Part shown: in pieces, positions 57,743 through 64,000 of the stretch
Position numbering within the stretch: position 1 is the stretch's first letter
How the letters are laid out: each line of letters opens with the position of its first letter
NCBI GenBank assembly: GCA_964409905.1
Contig: CAYPET010000002.1
Coordinates: 62,001-126,000, forward strand
Direction: 5' to 3'
Source: JAGNRR01 sp964409905
Lineage (GTDB): Bacteria > Bacteroidota > Bacteroidia > Chitinophagales > Chitinophagaceae
Length of the DNA: 64,000 nt
The notes under the pieces: model-generated
Database searches by the model: none
Seen by the model: the letters and a program-made list of their open reading frames with translations, nothing else
What the model was told of the DNA's origin: nothing
Made by a program: the position numbers and the translations under genes

Positions 57743-59440
57743 CTACCAATCTTTTTCTAAAAGCTCGCTGGCGGCCTTGCCTTTTTCCTTACCGTCTTTT
57801 ACTTTCTTCTCTTCACGGTTTAAAGCATCTAATAGTTTCTCGGCTTGTTCTTTTGATAATTTACTGGCTTGTGGCTGAGGTTTTTGTTTTTCCTCTTCTT
57901 TATTGTCTTGCTTGGGCTGCCCTTTATCATCAGGCTTAGGCTTTTCTTGTTTATCCTGTTGATCAGGTTTGTTTTCTTTATTTTGATCTTTTTTGTCTTG
58001 TTGCTGCTGCTGTTCTTTTAGTTTCTTTTGGGCATAGGCCAAGTTGTATTTCGTTTCGGGCGAATTGGGATTTTTTCGCAGTGAAGCCTTATAATAGTTT
58101 ATTGCTTCTTGCCATTGCTGATCGCTGGCTTTCACGTTACCGGCATTGTGATAAGCAAATGCGCTGAGTTTTTTATCTTTTGATCTTGCACCAACATATT
58201 CAAACTGTTTGATGGCCGCATCTTTTTGCTGACCCCCAAGTAAGGCATTGCCTAAATTGAAACGAGCAGGTTCTTTTGTTTGCGCTTTTTTATTGGTCAG
58301 TGTTTTTTGGTAGGCGGCAGCGGCTTGTTCATATTGTTGTTGCTTATAAAAATTATTTCCGTCGGCAATGTTTTTGTCCAGTATGGTTTGGGCTTGTAAA
58401 AATTGTGGCAGCATGAACAACACCATTGTATGAAATGCTGTGCGCAGCCTTTTGCCAGATTTTCGGCCAGGGAGGAAAAACTCAATAATTAGCAGCAGCA
58501 GCATGATGGCCAAAAAGTATTGAAAGTACGAATCATAATGTGCCAACTGACTCTCGCCCAAATTGGTTTTGCCTATCTGATCTAATCGGTTGGCCACCTG
58601 ACGAACGTTGTTACCCACATTATCCAAGTTCACATATACACCCTGACCGGCATCCGAAATGGCTTTTAGCTCTTTTTCATTCATCTTGGATAAGACTTCA
58701 TTACCATCTCGGTCTTTTTTATTTTCACCGTTGGGCAATGGAATCGTACTACCTGCCTCAGAGCCCACACCTACTGTACAAAGCATAATCCCTTTTTTGC
58801 CAATATGCTTTGCCTCTTTTATCGCCTTTTCGTCATGGTCTTCACCATCCGATATCAATACAATAGCTTTATGTTTGGCATCTTTGCTATTGAATGATTC
58901 GTAGGCCATTTGTAAGGCATCGCCAATTACAGTGCCCTGAGTAGGCAAATTTTCAGGGTTCGCAAGGCTCAGGTTCATTTTGAGTGCGGCAATATCTGTC
59001 GTTAGCGGCACGGATAGGTAAGATTTGCCGGCAAATAATATTAAACCTATCCGATTACCACTTAGTTTGTCGATTAGCTTGTCCGCAAAAAGCCTTGCTT
59101 TTTCCATTCTGCTCGGATTGAGGTCGCGGGCATACATGCTATTGCTCACATCCAGAGCTATGACGACATCAATGCCTTGTTGGGTAATTTTTTCTATTTT
59201 GCCGCGTTTTTGCAGGTTGGCCAGACCAACAATACCAAAAAACAGCGCAATGACTGTCAAGGTGAATTTGATTTTGTGTAATGGGGCACTATACGATGGC
59301 ATCAAGTCGGCTACCAATGATGGCTTACCTAAGCGTTGAATCTTTTTTTTTCGCCAAATAGTGTATGAAAAATAGACCAACACCGAAAGGGCCACGAATA
59401 ATAAAAAAATGAAATACTCCTGTTGTTGAAATCGTAACAT
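57743..59440 (-). CDS. BatB-BatC fusion: VWA membrane protein with TPR domain
   Basis: A 565-residue protein. The N-terminal part has two membrane helices (about 9-27 and 55-74), a von Willebrand A domain with MIDAS motif D97-V-S-N-S101, and a third helix near 325. The C-terminal part has another hydrophobic segment with signal-like AQ end (LFMLPQFLQAQT), four TPR repeats (about 365-475) and a highly charged low-complexity tail of Lys, Gln, Glu and Asp (QQQQDKKDQNKENKPDQQ). In many Bacteroidota BatB (VWA) and BatC (TPR) are separate aerotolerance genes; here they are one frame. A TAGCTTTG box lies 11 nt before the ATG. Confidence 0.88.
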   Translation of the reverse strand: MLRFQQQEYFIFLLFVALSVLVYFSYTIWRKKKIQRLGKPSLVADLMPSYSAPLHKIKFTLTVIALFFGIVGLANLQKRGKIEKITQQGIDVVIALDVSNSMYARDLNPSRMEKARLFADKLIDKLSGNRIGLILFAGKSYLSVPLTTDIAALKMNLSLANPENLPTQGTVIGDALQMAYESFNSKDAKHKAIVLISDGEDHDEKAIKEAKHIGKKGIMLCTVGVGSEAGSTIPLPNGENKKDRDGNEVLSKMNEKELKAISDAGQGVYVNLDNVGNNVRQVANRLDQIGKTNLGESQLAHYDSYFQYFLAIMLLLLIIEFFLPGRKSGKRLRTAFHTMVLFMLPQFLQAQTILDKNIADGNNFYKQQQYEQAAAAYQKTLTNKKAQTKEPARFNLGNALLGGQQKDAAIKQFEYVGARSKDKKLSAFAYHNAGNVKASDQQWQEAINYYKASLRKNPNSPETKYNLAYAQKKLKEQQQQQDKKDQNKENKPDQQDKQEKPKPDDKGQPKQDNKEEEKQKPQPQASKLSKEQAEKLLDALNREEKKVKDGKEKGKAASELLEKDW

Positions 59441-59451
59441 AATTACCCTTG

Positions 59452-59459
59452 CAAAGCTA
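59452..59459 (-). promoter_or_regulatory. -7 element TAGCTTTG of the BatB-BatC gene
   Basis: An exact TAnnTTTG on the reverse strand, 11 nt before the ATG at 59440. Confidence 0.6.
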
Positions 59460-59499
59460 ACGGGTCAATATTTAAAGCATTGCTAAAATCGGCGCATAC

Positions 59500-60765
59500 T
59501 TAGCTGAGGTGGATTAGCTGATCGCGACCAACGCCATTGGATACTATACTGACTTTTACGTTCAGATAGCTTTCAATGTCGTTTTTGTATTGAATAAAAT
59601 TTGCCGGAAGGTCAGCCGCGGTTTTACAATCAGAAAGTTTTCCTTCCCAACCTGCTTTTTCGTCATACTGCGGTTCACATTCTTCAGGTAAGTATTCAAA
59701 AGGAAACTCCTGTGTTTCTTCGCCATTTACTTTATAAGAAGTTGCCACTTTGATCGTGTCAAATTCGTCCATGATATCGGTTTTAGTGATAATCAAATCA
59801 GTTACACCATTAATCATACAAGAGTAGTTTAGCGCTACTAAATCCAACCATCCACAGCGCCTTGGTCGGCCGGTGGTAGCACCAAATTCATTCCCGAGTT
59901 TACGCAGTTTTTCGCCGGTTTCATCATGCAATTCGGTTGGGAAAGGGCCGCTGCCTACACGCGTGCAGTATGCTTTCGTGATGCCATACACTTTTCCTAC
60001 CTTTGTTGGTGGAACGCCTAGGCCATTGCATAAGCCGGCTGTGATAGTATTGCTAGATGTTACAAAAGGGTAGGTGCCAAAGTCGATATCAAGCATCATT
60101 CCTTGTGCCCCCTCTGCCAAAATCTTCTTTCCTTGTTGGATGGCGTTGTTCATGTAATACTCAGCCTTTACTACTTGCAGGCTTTCCAGCACCTGTACGG
60201 CTTCAAAAAAACCTGCTTCGTAAGCAGCCAAATCCTCCTCGAAGCCCATTTGACTGAGTAATTTGGCATGTTTTTCTTTTAGTCGGTTGTAACGATCTTC
60301 GAAGTCTGGTTTATGGACGTCTCCCACCCGAATCCCATTGCGACCGGTTTTGTCCATATAGGTTGGGCCAATCCCTTTGAGGGTGCTGCCAATTTTATCT
60401 TTTCCTTTGGCCAATTCGTTGGCTTTGTCCAATGCACGGTGTGTAGGAAGTATAATGTGCGCTCTGTCGCTGACCAAAATTTTATCATGTGGTTTTACGC
60501 CTTGAGCCTCAATCATTTCAAGCTCTTTTTTCAGCGTAATAGGGTCAATAACTACGCCATTACCTATGACGTTGATGATATCGTCGTGAAAAATGCCAGA
60601 GGGGACAGTATGTAATACACACTTCTTATCGTTTACATATAAAGTGTGGCCGGCATTTGGTCCACCCTGAAAACGTGCAATTATGTCGTAATCTTTGGCC
60701 AGGTAATCTACAATTTTACCTTTTCCTTCATCGCCCCATTGCAGTCCTAATAGTACATCAATCAT
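59500..60765 (-). CDS. purA: Adenylosuccinate synthetase
   Basis: Joins IMP and aspartate with GTP to give adenylosuccinate in AMP synthesis. The 421-residue product has the diagnostic N-terminal GTP loop QWGDEGKGKIV (residues 9-19), GGPNAGHTLY, the GIGPTYMDKTGRNGIRVGD region (IMP site), EGAQGMMLDIDFGTYPFVTSS, and the C-terminal GVTDLIITKTDIMDEF. Length and motifs are complete. A TAAATTTG box lies 17 nt before the ATG. It appears to be transcribed alone. Confidence 0.97.
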   Translation of the reverse strand: MIDVLLGLQWGDEGKGKIVDYLAKDYDIIARFQGGPNAGHTLYVNDKKCVLHTVPSGIFHDDIINVIGNGVVIDPITLKKELEMIEAQGVKPHDKILVSDRAHIILPTHRALDKANELAKGKDKIGSTLKGIGPTYMDKTGRNGIRVGDVHKPDFEDRYNRLKEKHAKLLSQMGFEEDLAAYEAGFFEAVQVLESLQVVKAEYYMNNAIQQGKKILAEGAQGMMLDIDFGTYPFVTSSNTITAGLCNGLGVPPTKVGKVYGITKAYCTRVGSGPFPTELHDETGEKLRKLGNEFGATTGRPRRCGWLDLVALNYSCMINGVTDLIITKTDIMDEFDTIKVATSYKVNGEETQEFPFEYLPEECEPQYDEKAGWEGKLSDCKTAADLPANFIQYKNDIESYLNVKVSIVSNGVGRDQLIHLS

Positions 60766-60782
60766 TGGTTGTGCTTAAAATT

Positions 60783-60790
60783 CAAATTTA
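60783..60790 (-). promoter_or_regulatory. -7 element TAAATTTG of purA
   Basis: An exact TAnnTTTG on the reverse strand, 17 nt before the purA ATG. Confidence 0.55.
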
Positions 60791-60862
60791 TAACAATCGC
60801 GATACTACAGCCTTGTATTCGGTAATATTTATTCACCGAAACCCGCTTTTTTATAACAGGGG

Positions 60863-61633
60863 TTATTTTACACTCAGCAATTCTAGTGTATCGCCTAAGC
60901 GAGCATATGTTTTGTATTGAAGCCAATCGCCGAGGTTTACATAATAGCTTTTATTGTTAAGCAGTAAGAGATTGGGGATATGGCGATGACCAAAAATGAA
61001 ATAATCATAATGAGATGTTTCCAATAATTTTTTGGCGTATAGCATCTGAAATTCTTTTTCCTCGCCCAAAAACTCGATTTCTTCATACTTGTGTTTTGGT
61101 CCCAACTCACTGAAAAACTTGGCCAAACCCAGACCAATATCGGGATGAATTTGTCTGTAAATCCATTGGCAGGCTGGGTTGCGCAGCAAGGCTTTAAGAA
61201 ATTTGTATCGTTTATCTCCGGGGCCAATGCCGTCACCATGCCCCATGTGAACAATTTTTTGGTTCAATTGAAAGGTTTGGTGGGTATGAATGATTTCGAT
61301 ATTTAGCTCTTGCTTAAAATAGTCGCGCATCCAAAGGTCATGGTTACCTGTAAAAATGAAAAGTTGGATGCCGGCATCGCTTAATTGGGCTAGTTTGCCC
61401 AAAAAGCGGGTAGTACCTTTCGGTATCACCCGCTTATACTCCATCCAGGCATCCCAAATGTCGCCTAGCAAAAAGATACAATGCGCGTCTTGTTGTATGT
61501 TTTCCAGCCATTGGCAAACAGCTATTTCTCTTTTTCTGCTCGTTTCTTGGTCGGGAATGCCAAAATGGAAATCGGAGGCAAAATATACATATTTGCCCTC
61601 AGGGATGTCAATCTTTTGGATATTGGAAAGCAT
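60863..61633 (-). CDS. lpxH: UDP-2,3-diacylglucosamine diphosphatase (LpxH-like)
   Basis: A metallophosphatase of lipid A synthesis that cleaves UDP-2,3-diacylglucosamine to the lipid X stage. The 256-residue product has the two-metal signature in order: SDFHFG (near 19-24), LLGDIWDAW, FTGNHDLWM, HMGHGDGIGPGD and FGHRHIPNL (near 207-215). The start at 61633 (MLSNIQKIDI) is chosen over an upstream ATG that gives a Cys-rich stretch lacking family support. It lies 13 bp downstream of the CarboxypepD_reg-like gene, within the same run of minus-strand genes. Bacteroidota use LpxH-like enzymes for this step. Confidence 0.88.
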   Translation of the reverse strand: MLSNIQKIDIPEGKYVYFASDFHFGIPDQETSRKREIAVCQWLENIQQDAHCIFLLGDIWDAWMEYKRVIPKGTTRFLGKLAQLSDAGIQLFIFTGNHDLWMRDYFKQELNIEIIHTHQTFQLNQKIVHMGHGDGIGPGDKRYKFLKALLRNPACQWIYRQIHPDIGLGLAKFFSELGPKHKYEEIEFLGEEKEFQMLYAKKLLETSHYDYFIFGHRHIPNLLLLNNKSYYVNLGDWLQYKTYARLGDTLELLSVK

Positions 61634-61646
61634 TCGTGGGCAAAGA

Positions 61647-62348
61647 TTACTCTTTTCCTTGATTTTTCTTTTGATAATCATCCCAATTATACCGCACCCA
61701 CATTCGCAATTCCAACTCGGATGCTGTTCGGGCAAAGTCTAAATCCATGGGGTAAGCGTTCATAAAAAACGCCAATTCGTCACCTGTTAAGTTGGTAATA
61801 TCCTTTACCATTTCTTTGGTATAACGTGTATCAATAAATTTTTGTTTTTCCATATCCAGCACTTGTTCTTTGAACTTGCGCTGATTTTTATGCTTTTTTG
61901 AAAACATTTGGTATACGCTTGTGACGGGGGATAAGGCAGATTTTTCTTGCTTGTAATTAAACACGTCTTCGTAAATTTTTGCTCGTTCTATTGAATCGCG
62001 CTGATAAGGTGTGAGTGGTTTGGTGATTTTAACTTCTTTTAATTGCACCCGCCCAATGGCTAGCTTAATAGTCAAGAAATCAATATCCTCAACATCTTGT
62101 ATGCGGATAATTCTTGGTTTGTAGCCGGTATACGAAATTTTTAAGTAGTTATCATTATTAACTTCCAGAGTGAACGTGCCGCGATAATTGGTTTTGGTAC
62201 CGGTTTTGGTTGTAATGTTTTCTACCACTACGCTGGCCATGGGCTTGCTGAAGGCTGAATCAAGTACGATGCCACTTATCATTTTTTGAGCGTTCACTCC
62301 AAATGGCAGAATGCAAGCAATAAGGATAAAGAGAAAGGGTGTACGCAC
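61647..62348 (-). CDS. CarboxypepD_reg-like secreted protein
   Basis: A 233-residue protein with signal peptide RTPFLFILIACILPFGVNAQ. The N-terminal part (ISGIVLDSAFSKPMASVVVEN and TKTNYRGTFTLEVNNDNYL) is a beta-sandwich domain found in TonB-linked and carboxypeptidase-regulatory proteins. The C-terminal half is helical and charged (KYSMFSKKHK-like, VKDITNLTGDELAFFM). The start is GTG at 62348, 4 nt after a TACATTTG box; an upstream ATG at 62363 lies beyond the box. Its function may be as an outer-membrane assembly or signalling accessory, but this is not proven. Confidence 0.8.
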   Translation of the reverse strand: MRTPFLFILIACILPFGVNAQKMISGIVLDSAFSKPMASVVVENITTKTGTKTNYRGTFTLEVNNDNYLKISYTGYKPRIIRIQDVEDIDFLTIKLAIGRVQLKEVKITKPLTPYQRDSIERAKIYEDVFNYKQEKSALSPVTSVYQMFSKKHKNQRKFKEQVLDMEKQKFIDTRYTKEMVKDITNLTGDELAFFMNAYPMDLDFARTASELELRMWVRYNWDDYQKKNQGKE

Positions 62349-62352
62349 CGTA

Positions 62353-62360
62353 CAAATGTA
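62353..62360 (-). promoter_or_regulatory. -7 element TACATTTG of the CarboxypepD_reg-like gene
   Basis: An exact TAnnTTTG on the reverse strand, 4 nt before the GTG at 62348. Confidence 0.7.
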
Positions 62361-62409
62361 CATTTTCCGTCAGGCTTGAAGTGTAATTTTTTCTTAATAA
62401 TGGTCTGAC

Positions 62410-63693
62410 TTAGTAAACAATTAAATCGTAAAACTGTGCCTGTTGGAAGTATTGATTCGCTAAGGTGCGGACTTCGTCAGCGGTTATCGATTTAAATACT
62501 GCAATACTGTTGTAGAAGTAGTCTTCCTGCTGATTGTTCAGTATTAACTTTTTCCAGCGCCCCATTATTTTGAAAGGTCCATCCAGGCTACCTCGCACAC
62601 TACCAAGGATGTAGTTTTTTACCAATTGTAATTCTTCATCTCCCACCAGCTCGGTTCGTAGGCGGTTCATTTCATGCCAGACTTCCTGCACGGCCAGTTC
62701 TGCCACATCCTTACCAACGTCAGTTGCTATGATATAGCTATTGTGCAGCTTGTTTTGTTGAATAAAGGAGTAAATACCATAGGTATACCCTTTATCTTCT
62801 CGTATATTGCTCATCAGCCGCGATCCGAAGTAGCCACCAAACAGCGTATTTACGAATAACATGGGTATGAAATCGGGGTGCTGCCGGTCAATGAAAGTAT
62901 TGGTAATACGGATAGCGCCTTGCAAGGCATTTTCATCGTTAATGATACGGTGAAATTTCTTGGGATTAGGAGATATCGTTAGCTCTTGCGATGCTGGATG
63001 CGATGCAATTTTCAGTTTTGCCCCGAATTCGCTTTTGATATTTTCTAAAATATGATTCGGGTACTTTCCGGATAGAAAGAAACTGGCATTGGCCAAATGA
63101 ATGTGTTGTTTATAATAGGTCAGGAGTTGATCGCGTTGCAAATTTTTGTAATCTGCCACTTGATCCACCATACCGTATGGGTGTTGTTGGCCATATATAA
63201 GCTCATCCATCATTCGATTGGCCACCACATCTGATTTTTTTAGATTAATCGTCAGCGACTGTACTGCCTGTTGTTTGTAAATCTCCAGTTCTTCTTCGGG
63301 AAATTGAGCATCAGACAGGATTTCGTTTATGAGCGGTAGCAAAGTGGTAAAATGTTTGCTTAAACATTTTAAGCGTACAAAATAGTAGTCATTGTTTTGC
63401 GAAACGCTGAGTTCCGCACCCACCTGTTCTATTTCTTCACTAATTTGAAGGGCCGATTTTGAAGTAGTACCCGCCTTCATAAGGGCTGTTACAGACTTGG
63501 CCAGGGCCACATCTTGTTGATTGGAATAAGACTTTGGAATGTATATTTCAAAGAGGAGTACATCCTGAACACCAGAATTGAGCCAGTATAGCTTGACCAT
63601 GTCATTTAAATTGTGCTCCTGCACTCTGGGTAGTGCATACTCAAAGTCGGTCGCTTGATAAATTACAGGTGGGGTTCGTCTGTCCAGTTCCAT
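62410..63693 (-). CDS. M16-family peptidase-like protein, non-catalytic type
   Basis: A 427-residue protein of the pitrilysin (M16) fold with two similar halves. The usual zinc motif HxxEH is not visible near the N-terminus: where active members have it, this protein reads VTALMKAGTTSKSALQISEEIEQ. It therefore fits the inactive (regulatory) half of heterodimeric M16 peptidases. The second half keeps the family pattern, with GGYFGSRLMSNIREDKGYTYG (in parts) near residues 278-298. Its ATG overlaps the stop of the SDR gene by one base, so the pair is translationally coupled. A catalytic M16 partner would be expected elsewhere or nearby outside the window. Confidence 0.8.
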   Translation of the reverse strand: MELDRRTPPVIYQATDFEYALPRVQEHNLNDMVKLYWLNSGVQDVLLFEIYIPKSYSNQQDVALAKSVTALMKAGTTSKSALQISEEIEQVGAELSVSQNNDYYFVRLKCLSKHFTTLLPLINEILSDAQFPEEELEIYKQQAVQSLTINLKKSDVVANRMMDELIYGQQHPYGMVDQVADYKNLQRDQLLTYYKQHIHLANASFFLSGKYPNHILENIKSEFGAKLKIASHPASQELTISPNPKKFHRIINDENALQGAIRITNTFIDRQHPDFIPMLFVNTLFGGYFGSRLMSNIREDKGYTYGIYSFIQQNKLHNSYIIATDVGKDVAELAVQEVWHEMNRLRTELVGDEELQLVKNYILGSVRGSLDGPFKIMGRWKKLILNNQQEDYFYNSIAVFKSITADEVRTLANQYFQQAQFYDLIVY

Positions 63694-64000
63694 TATTTTA
63701 GCGGTGAATTAGCTTCTTTTTTAAAGTGATTATAAACGATGCGATCTGCCCAGGAGGGGAAAAATTTGTTCAACCAAACAAGCATTTTGCCCTGAAAGGT
63801 CATAACCAATGAACGTTTACGGTGATTAATGGCCTTGATGATTTGCTCAGCACAGTCTTCTGCTGACATCAGATTTTTTTCATTTAAGGGCGTTTCCCCT
63901 TGCGCGCTGCCATCTGCTGCCAACGCTGTATTGCGGATATTGGAAGCAGTGAATCCTGGGCTTACCCACATCACATTTGCTCCACTGCGCAATAGCTCTA
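63693..64000 (-). CDS. SDR-family oxidoreductase, C-terminal part (runs off the window)
   Basis: Only the last about 102 codons are in the window; the frame is open to the end at 64000. The block VMWVSPGFTASNIRNTAL matches the substrate-loop region of short-chain dehydrogenases after the YxxxK motif (VxPGxxxTxI). MSAEDCAEQIIKAINHRKRSLVMTFQGKM follows, with a C-terminal helix (LVWLNKFFPSWADRIVYNHF) as in DHRS7-like/SDR membrane-associated members. The stop codon overlaps the start of the M16 gene. Substrate and N-terminus cannot be judged here. Confidence 0.85.
   Translation of the reverse strand, partial: ELLRSGANVMWVSPGFTASNIRNTALAADGSAQGETPLNEKNLMSAEDCAEQIIKAINHRKRSLVMTFQGKMLVWLNKFFPSWADRIVYNHFKKEANSPLK

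Noticed and set aside
1..64000. CRISPR array, tRNA, rRNA or riboswitch
   Set aside because: No evenly spaced direct repeats, cloverleaf-like arrangement or recognisable aptamer was found on reading both strands; no feature is claimed. A covariance-model scan would settle this.

Overview
The window looks like chromosomal DNA of a Bacteroidota bacterium, most likely in the Chitinophagales/Sphingobacteriales range. The evidence is type IX secretion (T9SS) sorting domains on several proteins, a gliding-motility-type C-terminal domain, an S46 dipeptidyl-peptidase, a fused MurF-alanine racemase, a large YfhO-like membrane protein, and about 18 copies of the Bacteroidota -7 promoter element TAnnTTTG (or the variant TAnnTTTA) just upstream of genes. 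No rRNA, tRNA, CRISPR array, phage or transposase gene was seen.

Layout. 1-3750: ssb, a lipoprotein, a 139-bp MITE-like element, a photolyase and an SRPBCC protein. 3879-5082: a very AT-rich three-gene cassette ending in an HhH-GPD-like protein, followed by a second palindromic repeat. 5295-12412: polA, a META lipoprotein, a GNAT-like enzyme, a DUF502 membrane protein, an arsR-arsM pair and a lipoprotein. 12498-15859: a class III polyhydroxyalkanoate locus (phaC, phaE, divergent phaJ). 15907-20820: two T9SS cargo proteins. 20932-31015: a PcaF-type thiolase, a barrel protein, a Cys/Met PLP enzyme, an S46 peptidase, a glycosyltransferase, a LytS/LytT-type two-component pair, a second barrel and an unknown protein. 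31211-36909: a WYL regulator, a YfhO protein, a YbjQ gene coupled to a 44-residue membrane peptide, an interrupted GldM-C-like lipoprotein and a TPR protein. 37013-43473: a frameshifted T9SS protein, carB, and a sigma/anti-sigma/barrel operon. 43579-52913: a SixA-like phosphatase, a glycosyltransferase, an S9 peptidase, a DUF4340 protein, TerC, MurF-Alr and a T9SS protein. 52923-64000: a ferredoxin-NADP reductase-like flavoprotein, DUF420 and SCO-like respiratory-assembly genes, an ABC exporter, a cyclophilin, a BatB-BatC fusion, purA, an LpxH-like phosphatase, a CarboxypepD_reg-like protein, an M16 peptidase and the 3' end of an SDR gene.

The main observations are these. (1) TAnnTTTG or TAnnTTTA boxes sit only 4-8 nt before the start codons of many genes, several of which start with GTG. 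This implies widespread leaderless or near-leaderless mRNAs and corrects several gene starts. (2) Two secreted-protein genes 1 kb apart are each broken by one small lesion: an in-frame TAA in a lipoprotein signal peptide, and a -1 shift at a perfect A AAA AAG heptamer in front of a T9SS sorting domain. (3) An SCO-family protein has lost all copper ligands. (4) PhaC has a divergent nucleophile elbow, and its partner PhaE carries a histone-H1-like Lys/Ala tail. (5) The AT-rich three-gene cassette is the best candidate for an undescribed system, but its function is unknown. Most of the rest is ordinary core genome.
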